A stretch of DNA of 64,000 nt. Origin: Novosphingobium sp. Gsoil 351 (GTDB taxonomy: Bacteria > Pseudomonadota > Alphaproteobacteria > Sphingomonadales > Sphingomonadaceae). Under the pieces are notes generated by a model that was not told where the DNA came from, made no database searches, and saw only the letters and a list, made by a program, of their open reading frames with translations. Positions within the stretch are counted from its first letter, which is position 1. Every line of letters begins with the position of its first letter. A program made the translations under genes and the position numbers. This document shows, piece by piece, positions 17,385-27,794 of this stretch. The stretch spans positions 3,501,501 through 3,565,500 of the forward strand of contig NZ_CP046120.1 of the NCBI RefSeq assembly GCF_009707465.1, read 5' to 3'.

Positions 17385-18613
17385 CTCCGATAGTCCGCGT
17401 TGATCGAGATGTAGCCGTGAGTGAGGTCGCAGGTCCACACCGTGGAGCGGCCTTCGCCGAGGCCGAGATCGACTTCGATCGTGATCTCCGAGCCCGCGAG
17501 ATGCGCGGCGACCGGCGCCTCGTCATAGTCGGCCAGCGGCTGGCCGTCGCGCGCGGCCCATACGCCGCCGAAGCCGATCGACAACCTGTCGCGGTCGGCG
17601 GGCTCGCCGGCTTTGCCCACCGCCATCACCACCCGGCCCCAGTTAGCGTCGCCCCCCGCGATGGCGGTCTTGACCAATGGCGAGTTGGCGATGGCGAGGC
17701 CGACGCGGCGGGCGCTGTCGTCGCTTGTCGCCCCGCTCACCGCGATCGCGATGAACTTGCGCGCGCCTTCGCCGTCGCGGACCACGAGGTGGGCGAGCTG
17801 GCGGCAAACATCGTGCAGGGCGGCGGCGAAGGCGTCGGCACCGGGGCTGTCGAACGAAACGAGCGGCGCGTTGCTAGCCTGGCCGGTCGCAAAGGCGAGC
17901 ACGGTGTCGCTGGTCGAGGTGTCGCTATCGACCGTGATGCAGTTGAAAGTGTCGCGGTTGGCGGCGGACAACAGTTCCTGGAGGAAAGCTGGCGCGACCG
18001 CCGCGTCGGTGAAGATATAGCCGAGCATCGTCGCCATGTCGGGCGCGATCATGCCGCTGCCCTTGACGATCGCCGAGAGATGGACGGTCGCGTCCCCGAT
18101 CGCCGCGCTGGCGGTCGCGCCCTTGGGAAAGGTGTCGGTGGTGCCGATGGTCCGCGCGGCATCCTCCCAGGTGCATTGCGGGGTCGCGAGATCGAGCGCC
18201 TTCGCAACCCCTGCTCGCGCCTTTTCCTTCGGCAGCGGCACTCCGATCACCCCAGTGGACGAGACGAAAACCTCGCTCGGGGCACAACCGAGGTGCGTGG
18301 CGACCTGCGCCATGATCGCCTCTACCGCTTCGCGTCCGCGATAGCCGGTGAAGGCGTTGGCGTTCCCAGCATTGACGACCAGTGCCCGCGCCGCGCCCGC
18401 CTTGACCTGTTCGCGTCCCAGTTCCACCTCGCTCGAACAACAGACGTTCCGGGTGAACACCCCCGCGACCGCGGTGCCTGGGCACAGTTCGATGTAGGTG
18501 AGGTCGCAGCGGCCCCAGTCCTTGTACCCGGCGCGCGCCACGCGTGGCGTCACTCCCGTGATTTTGGGCATCGCCGGGAAGGGCTGGGCGAGGGGGGAAA
18601 CTGCGTCGGACAT
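17381..18613 (-). CDS. argJ: Bifunctional ornithine acetyltransferase/N-acetylglutamate synthase
   Basis: ArgJ transfers acetyl from N-acetylornithine to glutamate, closing the cyclic arginine pathway. The 410 residues contain the autoprocessing site KGSGMIAPDMATML; cleavage before Thr195 creates the N-terminal nucleophile of the beta chain. Also seen are VVNAGNANAFTG, VSSTGVIGVPL, DSDTSTSDT and the GDANWGR segment. Length fits the family. Transcribed leftward, with the phosphatase gene overlapping its stop. Confidence 0.96.
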   Translation of the reverse strand: MSDAVSPLAQPFPAMPKITGVTPRVARAGYKDWGRCDLTYIELCPGTAVAGVFTRNVCCSSEVELGREQVKAGAARALVVNAGNANAFTGYRGREAVEAIMAQVATHLGCAPSEVFVSSTGVIGVPLPKEKARAGVAKALDLATPQCTWEDAARTIGTTDTFPKGATASAAIGDATVHLSAIVKGSGMIAPDMATMLGYIFTDAAVAPAFLQELLSAANRDTFNCITVDSDTSTSDTVLAFATGQASNAPLVSFDSPGADAFAAALHDVCRQLAHLVVRDGEGARKFIAIAVSGATSDDSARRVGLAIANSPLVKTAIAGGDANWGRVVMAVGKAGEPADRDRLSIGFGGVWAARDGQPLADYDEAPVAAHLAGSEITIEVDLGLGEGRSTVWTCDLTHGYISINADYRS

Positions 18614-18777
18614 GGCCGCGGCGCATAGGGCTCCGCCGTCCGGGCTTCAACCACAAGGCGCGCAAAACTCCCGCGCGGCCGAATTCGAGCTTGATGATGA
18701 TGCCCGGGCGCGAAAGTGACGGCAGATCATGCGATTGACCATGGACGGTTGAGGGCCGAGCGCCTATCTTCAGCGCC

Positions 18778-19053
18778 GTGGACCGAACCGTGCGCCTTAT
18801 CCTGACGATGCTCGCACTCCTCGCGGGCTTTGGCGCGGCGCCCGTCCAGGCCCGGATCGCCGCGCCCGACACCGCCGGGGTCGAGCGGGTAGAGGGTGCA
18901 AGCGGTATCGCCGCTGTGGCCTATGCCGCCGCCGAAGTGCGGGCGCGCACCGGAACCGAACGGTCGGACCGCGCACCGCCGAAACCAAAGCCGCCGGTCA
19001 CCACGATCGTCCTGATCCCTTCGATCCAGTTCGGCGACCGCGCGCGCGAATAG
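18778..19053 (+). CDS. Small putative secreted protein
   Basis: A 91-residue reading frame from GTG at 18778 (alternative GTG at 18790). It has a clear signal peptide, VRLILTMLALLAGFGAAPVQA, followed by a short Ala-rich mature part and a Pro/Lys-rich tail (RAPPKPKPPVTTIVLIPS). No strong ribosome site precedes either GTG and there is no recognised domain. It fills the gap between divergent argJ and secA. The signal peptide makes a real gene more likely than chance, but confidence is modest. Confidence 0.45.
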   Translation: MDRTVRLILTMLALLAGFGAAPVQARIAAPDTAGVERVEGASGIAAVAYAAAEVRARTGTERSDRAPPKPKPPVTTIVLIPSIQFGDRARE

Positions 19054-19149
19054 CGCGGCGCGTCCATTACCATCGTCGTTGCGACCCGCCGCCGGCCACC
19101 TGCCGGCGCACCTTCGCATTCTTCCCAGACACAATCAGAAAGTCCGCCC

Positions 19150-21883
19150 ATGCTCGGCGCCCTCGCCAAATCGCTCTTCGGCTCGTCCAACGACCGCTAC
19201 GTCAAGTCACTGGACAAGCTGGTCCGCCAGATCGCCGCCTACGAACCCGCGCTCGAAGCCTTTTCCGAAGAGGAACTGCGCGGTCAGACCGCAAAGTTCC
19301 GTGAACAACTGGCCGCCGGAACGAAGCTCGACGACATCCTGCCCGAAGCCTTCGCAACCGTCCGCGAAGCGTCGCGGCGTGTGCTGGGAATGCGGCACTT
19401 CGATGTCCAGATGATCGGCGGGATCGTGCTCCATCGCGGTGAGATCGCCGAGATGCGCACGGGCGAGGGCAAGACCCTGGTCGCGACGCTGGCGGTCTAC
19501 CTCAACGCGCTGGAAGGCAAGGGCGTCCACGTCGTCACCGTCAACGATTACCTCGCCCGCCGCGACGCCGGCTGGATGGGGCAAATCTACACCTATCTCG
19601 GCCTGACTGTGGGCGTGATCGTGCCCAATCTCAACGAAGAAGAGCGCCGCGCCGCCTACGATGCGGACATCACTTATGCGACAAACAACGAGCTCGGCTT
19701 CGATTACCTGCGTGACAATATGAAACACGAGCGGAGCCAGATGGTCCACCGGCCGTTCAACTACGCGATCGTTGACGAAGTCGATTCGATCCCTGATCGA
19801 CGAGGCGCGCACCCCGTTGATCATCAGCGGCCCGACCGACGACAAGAGCGACCTCTATCTTCAGGTCGATGCGGTGGTGAAGCGCCTGCCCAAGGAGCTC
19901 TACGAGGCCGACGAGAAGACCAAGAACATCAGCCTGACCGAAGACGGAGTCGAGTGGGCCGAACGCCAGCTCGAAGAAGCCGGGCTGCTAGAAGGCAGCA
20001 ACCTCTACGACGTCGAGAACACCCAGGTGGTCCATCACCTCGATCAGAGCTTGCGCGCCAACGTAATGTTCAAGCGCGACATCGACTATATCGTCAAGGA
20101 CGAGAAGATCGTCATCATCGACGAGTTCACCGGGCGGATGATGGACGGGCGGCGCTGGTCGAACGGACTGCACCAGGCGGTCGAGGCCAAGGAGGGCGTC
20201 AAGATCGAGCCTGAGAACCAGACGATGGCCTCGATCACTTTCCAGAACTACTTCCGGATGTACCCCAAGCTTTCGGGCATGACCGGCACCGCCGCGACCG
20301 AAGCGGCCGAATTCTTCGATATCTACAAGATGAACGTCGTCACGATCCCGACCAACGTGCCCATCCGCCGGGTCGACGAGGAGGACGAGTTCTACAAGAA
20401 CACGCAGGACAAGTTCCAGGCGATCGCCAAGGCCATTGCGGAAAAGAACGCGATCGGCCAGCCGGTGCTGGTCGGCACGGTCTCGATCGAGAAGTCCGAA
20501 TTGCTCAGCGAATTCCTCACCGCCGAGGGGGTCAAGCACAGCGTCCTTAACGCCCGCTTCCACGAGATGGAGGCGCGGATCGTCGCGCAGGCCGGACGGC
20601 TGGGAGCGGTCACCATCGCCACCAATATGGCCGGACGCGGGACCGACATCCAGCTTGGCGGCAACTTTGAATTCAGGCTCGAGGACGAGCTCGGCGAGAT
20701 GCCGGAGGGTCCCGAGCGCGAGGCAGCGGTCGAGCGGCTGCGCGAGGAGATCGCGCTCGAAAAGGCGCAGGTGCTCGAAGCCGGGGGTCTGTTCGTGCTG
20801 GGGACCGAACGCCACGAATCGCGCCGGATCGACAACCAGTTGCGCGGTCGCTCAGGGCGTCAGGGCGACCCCGGCCTATCGCGGTTCTATCTGTGCCTGG
20901 AGGACGACCTGCTGCGCATCTTCGGGCCGGACACGCTGTTCGCCAAGATGATGAACTCCAACCTCGCCGATGGCGAGGCGATCGGCTCGCGCTGGCTGTC
21001 GAAGGCGATCGAGACCGCGCAGAAGAAGGTCGAGGCGCGCAACTACGACGTGCGCAAGCAGGTCGTCGAATACGACGACGTGATGAACGATCAGCGCAAG
21101 GTGATCTACGAGCAGCGCGCCGACATCATGGACGCCGACGCGGTCGACGACGTCGTTCTCGACATGCGCCAGGACACGGTCAACGCACTGGTGGGCGAGG
21201 CCTGCCCGCCCGGGTCGTATCCCGAGCAATGGGATATCGAGGGCCTCAAGGCGCGCGTCGCTGACGTCGTGGGTTTGGACCTTCCGCTCGAGCAGTGGAT
21301 GGAGGAGGACGGGCTCGAGCCGCAGATCATCGACGAACGGATCGCCAGGGCGGCCGACGCCAAGATGGCGGCAAAGATCGCGGAGCTCGACGAACGGTCG
21401 TGGAAGAACCTGGAAAAGGCGATCCTGCTCGAACGGCTGGATCACCACTGGAAGGAGCATCTCGCGACGCTCGACGCGCTGCGCCAAGTGGTGTTCCTGC
21501 GCGCCTATGCGCAAAAGCAACCGATCAGCGAATACAAGCAGGAAGCGTTCGGGTTGTTCGAAAAGATGCTCGAGGCGATTCGCGAGGACGTGACCCGCAT
21601 TCTCACCACCAGCGAGTTTCGCCTGGCCCGGCCGGAAGACTTCGAGCTTCCCGAACTGCCGGATTTCCTAACCGGGCACATCGATCCGTTCACCGGCGAG
21701 GACGATTCGCGCGTGCCGCAGGTTCCGGGCGCCGCGGCGATGCTGGGGGCGCTCGCTGGGGGTTCGGCGAGCACCGCCGAGGTGGGCGACGATCCTTACG
21801 CGGACAGCGGAATAAGCCGGAATGCACCGTGCCCATGCGGCTCGGGGCAGAAGTACAAGCATTGCCACGGCGCGCTCGCCTGA
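19150..21883 (+). CDS. secA: Preprotein translocase ATPase SecA (single-base frame break)
   Basis: Motor ATPase that drives proteins through SecYEG; SecD/SecF and YajC are encoded at 48 kb. The N-terminal part has [20 protein letters not shown] (Walker A region), [14 protein letters not shown] and [13 protein letters not shown]. After the break the rest carries [23 protein letters not shown] and the C-terminal zinc motif [14 protein letters not shown]. The frame breaks at 19791-19793, where CCC should be CC: correction reads [20 protein letters not shown]. The corrected product is 910 residues, normal for the class. SecA is essential, so the extra C is almost certainly a sequence error. Expression appears independent of the upstream small gene. 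Confidence 0.97.
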
Positions 21884-22080
21884 TCGTGCCCGACCCCGCC
21901 GTTTCGTGAGGCACAGCGGCTAATCGGCGACGGAAAGGCACTTTTTTGAGACCGCACTGTCATTTGAAGGCTTGAACAGCCGCCCAAGGTTCGCCTAGAC
22001 CCTGACGAAACGGGGTCGCATCGCTGGATATTACCGAGGGTCCGGCCAAAAGGTCCGGGCGATCGGGAAACGAGGGGGCG

Positions 22081-23510
22081 ATGCAGGGTCATATCGATTC
22101 GTCGAATGCTGTGAGCGTGCTGCTGCGCACGCTACGCAAGCTTCCGCGGGGCACGGCGATGGCGATCGCCGGGTGTCTGGGCATGGCGCTGTGCGCGCTC
22201 GCCGCCGCGTTCCTGATCGCGCCCAGTCCCTTGAACGCCGAGCAGGGATCGGGCGGCGACGTGCGCCGCACCCACATGGGCGTCGCCAGCTGCGCCGGAT
22301 CGACCTGCCACGGCCGCTCGATCGGCGACGGCACTCCGGTCAGCCAGAACGAGATCCTGCGCTGGCAGGAGGAATCCTCACCCTCCGGCGCACACAGCCG
22401 GGCCTATCGGGTGATCCGCGAAGCCCGCGGCCAGGCGATCATCCGCCGCATGGGTCTCAGCGAAGAGGGCGTGCGCACCGAATGCCTCGGCTGCCACAGC
22501 GCGCCCGCGGCCAAGCGCATCAACGAAGGCGTCGATTGCGAAACCTGCCACGGCGCCGCCGGGGGTGGATTTCGACCCACTACACCGTCGGCGCGAGCCA
22601 TGCGCGCAACGTCAGCCAGGGCATGACCGACCTGACCAATCCCAAGGCGCGCGCCGGCGTGTGCCTCGACTGCCACCTGTCGGGCGACGGCCAGGGCCAG
22701 TTCGTCAAGCACTCGATCATGGCCGCGGGCCACCCGCGGGTGTCGTTCGAGATGGATCTGTTCTCGACACTCCAGCAGCACTGGACCGAGGACGCCGACT
22801 ATGCCCAGCGCAAGGGCAAGACCAACGCGATGCGCAACTGGGCGGTCGGCCAGGCCGAGGCGGTCAAGCGCAGCCTGACGTTGTTCAGCCAGCCGGGCCT
22901 GGCGATGGAAGGGGTGTTTCCCGAGTTTTACTTCTACGACTGCCATAGCTGTCACCGCCGAATCTACGACAACTCGGACGGGGCGATCACCGCGCAGGCC
23001 AATCCCGGCCGGCCGATCCAGGCCGGGATGCCGCCCTACAACGACGAGAACATGATCATGCTGCTCGCCGCGGCGCGGGTCGCGGCGCCCGATCTGGCGG
23101 GCCAGTTCGATGCGCGGAGCAAGGCGTTCCACGCCGCGATGGGCCAGGGCCGGAGCCAGGCGGTGCAGACCGCAGGGGCGCTGCGTCAGACCGCCGATGC
23201 GCTGTCCGACCGGTTTGCCGGAACCTCGTTCAGCCGTGAACAAACGTTTGCGGTGATGAACACCATCGCCAGCGATGCCATCGCCGCGCGCTTCACCGAT
23301 TACGAAGGCGCCGTGCAGTCGGTGATGGCGATCGACACGCTGCTCAACGGCTTGGTCAATCAGGGCGCAGTTTCGGAAGGCGCGGCGAAGGGCCTGCGCA
23401 GCCGGATCAACCAGGCCTATGCCGCGGTGCGCGAGCCCAACGGGTTCCAGCCGGCGGCTTTCCGCCGCGCATTGGGGGGCGCCGTCGCCAGTATCCGGAG
23501 CCTTCGCTGA
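22081..23510 (+). CDS. Membrane-anchored pentaheme cytochrome c, c554-like (frame break)
   Basis: Multiheme cytochrome c of about 476 residues. An uncleaved-looking hydrophobic segment (MAIAGCLGMALCALAAAFLIA, residues ~27-47) would anchor it in the inner membrane with hemes in the periplasm. Heme motifs: an unusual CAGSTCH (CX4CH), then CLGCH, CETCH, CLDCH and CHSCH. The pattern recalls cytochrome c554-type proteins. A missing G in the five-G run 22561-22565 breaks the frame; restoring it gives GAAGGWISTHYTVGASHARN. GAGGGGG precedes the ATG. The gene is followed after one base by the GlcG-domain lipoprotein and heads the four-gene redox cluster, so it is the likely entry point for electrons. 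Confidence 0.87.
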
Positions 23511-23511
23511 G

Positions 23512-25500
23512 ATGAATTTCAGGGCCGCGTTTTCCAATACGACCGCGGTGGCAGCCGCGCTTTCGCTCGTCCTGGCGGGCTGTGGCGGCGGGGGAGGCAG
23601 TGGCAACGGCGTTGGCGGCCCGGCCCCATCGCCGACCCCGACCTCGACGACTCCGTCGCGGCTGTTCAGCGATCCAGCCCCGGAATCGCTGAGCGTGGCG
23701 GACGTCCAGAAGGTAATCGCCCAGGCGGTGGGCGAGGCGCAGGCGCGCAACCTCCCGTCGGTGATCGCGGTGGTCGACCGGGTCGGCAACGTCCTCGGCG
23801 TGTTCCGGATGAACGGCGCGCGCGCGACGACCAAGACCAGCCAGTTCATCTCGTTCAATAGCACGATCAACAATCCGCCGGTCGAAGCCCAGGGCCTCGA
23901 CGTGCCCGCGACCGCGGCGGCGATCGCCAAGGCGGTGACCGGCGCGTACCTGTCGAGCGGTGGCAATGCGTTCTCGACTCGCACCGCCAGCCAGATCGTC
24001 CAGCAGCACTTCCCGCCCGCGCCGACCACGCCCGGGCTGGAGTCCGGACCATTGTTCGGGGTCCAGTTCAGTTCGCTGCCGTGTTCGGATTTCAACACCC
24101 GCTTCAACAGCGCGGGCGGGGCGGCGGCGCTGGTCGGGCCCAAGCGCACCCCACTGGGCCTTGCCGCCGATGCGGGCGGGTTTCCGCTGTACAAAAACGG
24201 AGTGATCGTCGGCGGGATCGGCGTGGTCGGCGACGGCGACTACGGCTTCGATCCAACGATCCTCGACACCGACACCGATGCCGAGGAATTCATCGCACTG
24301 GCGGGCATCCAGGGCTTCGCCCCCGCCGACCTGATCCTGGCGGACAAGATCAGCGTCGACGGCACCCTGCTGCGCTTTTCGGACGCGCGGATCGGCGGCC
24401 TGGCCACGCTTCAGACCAACTTCGCCGCGGTCAACGGCACCGCGGGCGCGCTGGTTCCGGTTACCGGGTACAACGCGGGTGCGATCGTCGCCGGGTCGGT
24501 CTATGGCACCGAGGCGTCGGGCGTGCGCCAGTCGACGGCAGCCGAATACACCAACCGCGACATCTACGTGTTCACCGATGGCGCCGGCGCCAACCGCTAT
24601 CCGCCTCGCGCCGCGACCGACGCGGCGACCGTCGCCACTACCCCGCTCAGCGCGGCGGACGTCCGCGCAGTGCTCGAAGAAGCGTTCAACGTGATGGCGC
24701 GCGGCCGTGCGCAGATCCGCCAGCCGCTCGACAGCCGTATCCAGGTCAACATCAGCGTCGTCGACACCAACGGCGCGATCCTGGGCATGATCCGCTCGCC
24801 CGACGCGCCGATCTTCGGCGCCGACGTCTCGCTGCAAAAGGCCCGAACGGTCAATTTCTTCTCCAGCAAGTTCGCGGCGAGCGATCTGACCGCCGCGGGG
24901 CTGGGCAGCTTCGTCACCCGCGTGCGCACGTTCCTGGGCGACGCGACTGCGCTGACCGGAGCCATCGCCTTCTCCGACCGCGCCGAAGGGCTGCTCGAAC
25001 GCCCGTACTACCCCGACGGCCAGGTCGGCACCCCGCCGGGGCCGCTCGCGCAGCCGATCGAGGATTTCAATCCATTTGCCACGGGTCTCCAGACCCAGCT
25101 CATCGCCGGAAACCTGTTGCAGCACGCGGGTTTCATTCTTGGCGCCAATGCAGATACCCCGGTTGGCTGCACCGCTGCCCCGGCAACGGCCGGATCGCCC
25201 AACCGGCTCGCCAACGGCATCCAGATCTTTCCCGGCGCATCGCCGCTCTACCGCAACGGCGTGCTCGTAGGCGGGGTCGGCATTTCGGGTGACGGCATCG
25301 ATCAGGACGACATGATCAGCTTCCTGGGCGGGGCCAACAACGGCGGCGCGCGCGCGGGCAACGGGCTTGGCAACGCGCCGAAGAACATTCGCGCCGACAC
25401 CGTGATTCCGCCGGGCACCAACACGCGGCTGCGCTACGTCAACTGCCCGTTCGCGCCGTTCCTCGACACCACCCAGCAAAACGTCTGCGAGGGCCTATGA
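23512..25500 (+). CDS. Lipoprotein with two GlcG/HbpS-type domains
   Basis: Predicted lipoprotein of 662 residues: signal with lipobox LAGC (Cys24) and a Gly/Pro/Thr linker, then two copies of a domain resembling GlcG/HbpS (heme-binding protein family). Copy 1 opens with LSVADVQKVIAQAVGEAQARN and VIAVVDRVGNVLGVFRM and later has GFPLYKNGVIVGGIGVVGDG. Copy 2 repeats this as LSAADVRAVLEEAFNVMARGR, ISVVDTNGAILGMIRSP and SPLYRNGVLVGGVGISGDG. HbpS relatives bind heme; whether this protein does is inferred. ATG at 23512 follows the cytochrome stop, and the stop overlaps the next start (ATGA), so it is part of the cytochrome operon. Confidence 0.82.
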   Translation: MNFRAAFSNTTAVAAALSLVLAGCGGGGGSGNGVGGPAPSPTPTSTTPSRLFSDPAPESLSVADVQKVIAQAVGEAQARNLPSVIAVVDRVGNVLGVFRMNGARATTKTSQFISFNSTINNPPVEAQGLDVPATAAAIAKAVTGAYLSSGGNAFSTRTASQIVQQHFPPAPTTPGLESGPLFGVQFSSLPCSDFNTRFNSAGGAAALVGPKRTPLGLAADAGGFPLYKNGVIVGGIGVVGDGDYGFDPTILDTDTDAEEFIALAGIQGFAPADLILADKISVDGTLLRFSDARIGGLATLQTNFAAVNGTAGALVPVTGYNAGAIVAGSVYGTEASGVRQSTAAEYTNRDIYVFTDGAGANRYPPRAATDAATVATTPLSAADVRAVLEEAFNVMARGRAQIRQPLDSRIQVNISVVDTNGAILGMIRSPDAPIFGADVSLQKARTVNFFSSKFAASDLTAAGLGSFVTRVRTFLGDATALTGAIAFSDRAEGLLERPYYPDGQVGTPPGPLAQPIEDFNPFATGLQTQLIAGNLLQHAGFILGANADTPVGCTAAPATAGSPNRLANGIQIFPGASPLYRNGVLVGGVGISGDGIDQDDMISFLGGANNGGARAGNGLGNAPKNIRADTVIPPGTNTRLRYVNCPFAPFLDTTQQNVCEGL

Positions 25501-27791
25501 TCGACACGGTCGCCTCGATCCTCGCGCCGCTGCTCGGCCTGGCCGGCAGCACGGGAGCCGACGCGGCCGTTTCGCTGCCGGTCGTCCCGCCGTCGGCGGG
25601 CAATCCGGCCGTGGCGACGGGCACCGGGCTGCTCGCCCCGACCGTGCTGCCCTCGATCCAGTTCGCCGCCGCCCCGCCCATCGTGGCCGATCCGGTCGTA
25701 GCCGAAACGGTCGCGGCGAAACCGGCCGCGGAACCCGTCCTCGCGTTTCCCAGCGCGGCGGAACGGGCCAAGGCGCGCCAGCCGCGCCAGTTGGCCTTCG
25801 ATTTCGCGGCAGGCGAGGATGACAGGGCAGCCGCTGCTCTCGCACCCGTCATGATCACCGCGCAGGCCCAGGAAGCGGGCGCGCAGCCGATGGCCGAGCC
25901 CACACCGGCGGCGACCACCGCCGCCGCGCCGATGAATACCCGCGCGGAGGCCGAGGCCGCGCCGCCGATCACGCCCGAAAACGCGCTACTCGAAGGCCGC
26001 CGCCGTCCCGGGTTCCAGAAGGACCTGCCCGAGCGGATCGAGCAGATGAACACCGGCGCCGTCCGCCCGCCGCCGCCCGAGGCGTTCTACGGCAAAGAAG
26101 GCGAGGTCTATCCCGACGGGATCGAGCGCACCGAGATGAATGTGGCGGTGCCCGATCGCTGGCGGATCACCTCGTCGCTGTGCCCCAGCGGCGGTGACCG
26201 GTCGATCTACACGCTCTATCCCAACCTCAGGGCCGTTTGCCACTCGACGCTGGATCCGTTCCACCACAACGTCCTCAAGGGCGACAAGCCGATCCCGGCC
26301 AAGGACAAGCCCGGCTTCCTCAAGGGCAACGACTGGTTCTTCATCGTCAACGCGATCTCGGACACCATCGTCGAGCCGCGCAGCTTCCCCATCCCGGTCG
26401 GCAACCAGACCACCGACCGGCCCGGTTCGGACGACACGTTCGGCAATCCGCATTCGCTGGTCCTGGCGCAGACCTTCATCACCGGGGTCTCGCTGCTCAA
26501 GGGGCAGACCGTGTTCAAGCCGCCGATCGTCGAATATCGGCTGACGCTGGCGACGCAGGTCAACTACGTCAATGTGCCCGAACGGCGCGTGCTCAACGTC
26601 AAGCCGTCGAAGAACAGCGACCGCCTCGACCACTTCGTCGGGGTGCAGGAAGCCTTCATCGACTACCATCTGGGCAAATACGACAATTCGCGTTTCGATT
26701 TCTTCAGCTTGCGTGTGGGCATCCAGCCGTTCCAGCAGGATTTCCGCGGCTTTCTGTTCCAGGACGAGAACCTCGGCATCCGCCTGTTCGGCAACCGCGA
26801 CAACAACCGCCTGCAGTTCAACCTCGCCGCGATCCGGCGGCTGGAGAAAGACACCAACTCGGGGCTGAACTCGGTGGTCCAGACCCCGCGCCATGACTAC
26901 ATTTTCCTCGCCAACATGTTCCGCCAGGATTTCCCGGTCGTCGGCCTGACCAGCCAGGTCTCGGTCACCTACAACATGAACCGCGAGAAGAACCACGTCG
27001 AGATCGACGACAACGGTTTCCCGACGCGCCCGGCGCTGCTCGGCAACTTGCGCGGGCGCAATTACGACGTGGTCTATGTCGGGTATGCCACCGACGGCCA
27101 CATCGGCCGGATCAACCTGACCAGCCAGCTCTATGGCGCGTTCGGCGAGGACCGGAACAACTTCTTCAATTCGGAGAAGGCCAAGATTCAGGCCTTCCTC
27201 GCCGCCGCCGAGGCCAGCTACGACTACGATTTCCTGCGCTTCCGCGTCTCCGGGCTCTATGCCAGCGGCGACAGCAAGCCGTACGACAACAAGGAAACCG
27301 GCTTCGACGCGATCAACGAGAACCCGATCTTCGCGGGTGCCGACACCAGCTACTGGATCCGCCAGACGATCCCGTTCGCAGGGGGCGGACGCGCGATCGG
27401 GCTCAACGGGCGCAATGGACTGCTGCCATCGCTGCGCAGTTCCAAGGAACAGGGCCAGTCGAACTTCAACAATCCCGGATTCATCCTGGCCGGGGTCGGC
27501 GCGGATGCCGATCTGACCCCCACCTTTCGCCTTTCGGGCAACGTCAACCACCTGTCGTTCGCCAATACCGCCACGTTGCAAGCGCTGCGGGTCGAGGGAT
27601 CGATCCCCAAGTCGATCGGCTGGGATCTTTCTGCGGCGGCGATCTGGCGGCCGCTGGCTTCGCAGAACGTCGTCCTGCGTCTGTCGGGCGCGGTCCTGCA
27701 GCCGAGCAAGGGCTTCAAGGACCTGTTCGCCAAGCAGGGCAAGGAAGGGAAATTCTATTCCGTGCTCGGCAACTTCATCGTGGCCTTCTGA
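25497..27791 (+). CDS. Predicted outer-membrane beta-barrel protein of redox cluster
   Basis: A 764-residue protein I do not recognise as a named family. The first ~190 residues are Ala/Pro/Val-rich and low complexity, with only a weak hydrophobic start (VASILAPLLGLAG) rather than a classical signal. From about residue 195 the sequence becomes strand-rich with alternating aromatic/polar residues (for example FDFFSLRVGIQPFQQDFRGFL, RLQFNLAAIRRLEK, VSVTYNMNREK, DFLRFRVSGLYASGD). It ends in SVLGNFIVAF, a terminal Phe typical of BAM substrates. I infer an outer-membrane barrel, perhaps sheathing cytochrome hemes as MtrB/PioB-type porins do, although homology to those is not evident. Coupled to the upstream lipoprotein (ATGA) and 3 bases from the decaheme gene. 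Confidence 0.75.
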   Translation: MIDTVASILAPLLGLAGSTGADAAVSLPVVPPSAGNPAVATGTGLLAPTVLPSIQFAAAPPIVADPVVAETVAAKPAAEPVLAFPSAAERAKARQPRQLAFDFAAGEDDRAAAALAPVMITAQAQEAGAQPMAEPTPAATTAAAPMNTRAEAEAAPPITPENALLEGRRRPGFQKDLPERIEQMNTGAVRPPPPEAFYGKEGEVYPDGIERTEMNVAVPDRWRITSSLCPSGGDRSIYTLYPNLRAVCHSTLDPFHHNVLKGDKPIPAKDKPGFLKGNDWFFIVNAISDTIVEPRSFPIPVGNQTTDRPGSDDTFGNPHSLVLAQTFITGVSLLKGQTVFKPPIVEYRLTLATQVNYVNVPERRVLNVKPSKNSDRLDHFVGVQEAFIDYHLGKYDNSRFDFFSLRVGIQPFQQDFRGFLFQDENLGIRLFGNRDNNRLQFNLAAIRRLEKDTNSGLNSVVQTPRHDYIFLANMFRQDFPVVGLTSQVSVTYNMNREKNHVEIDDNGFPTRPALLGNLRGRNYDVVYVGYATDGHIGRINLTSQLYGAFGEDRNNFFNSEKAKIQAFLAAAEASYDYDFLRFRVSGLYASGDSKPYDNKETGFDAINENPIFAGADTSYWIRQTIPFAGGGRAIGLNGRNGLLPSLRSSKEQGQSNFNNPGFILAGVGADADLTPTFRLSGNVNHLSFANTATLQALRVEGSIPKSIGWDLSAAAIWRPLASQNVVLRLSGAVLQPSKGFKDLFAKQGKEGKFYSVLGNFIVAF

Positions 27792-27794
27792 ACA

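Noticed and set aside
23407-25479. Long minus-strand frame of 690 codons antisense to the GlcG lipoprotein
   Set aside because: Arg/Asp-rich composition typical of shadow frames; the plus strand has a lipobox and two recognised domains.
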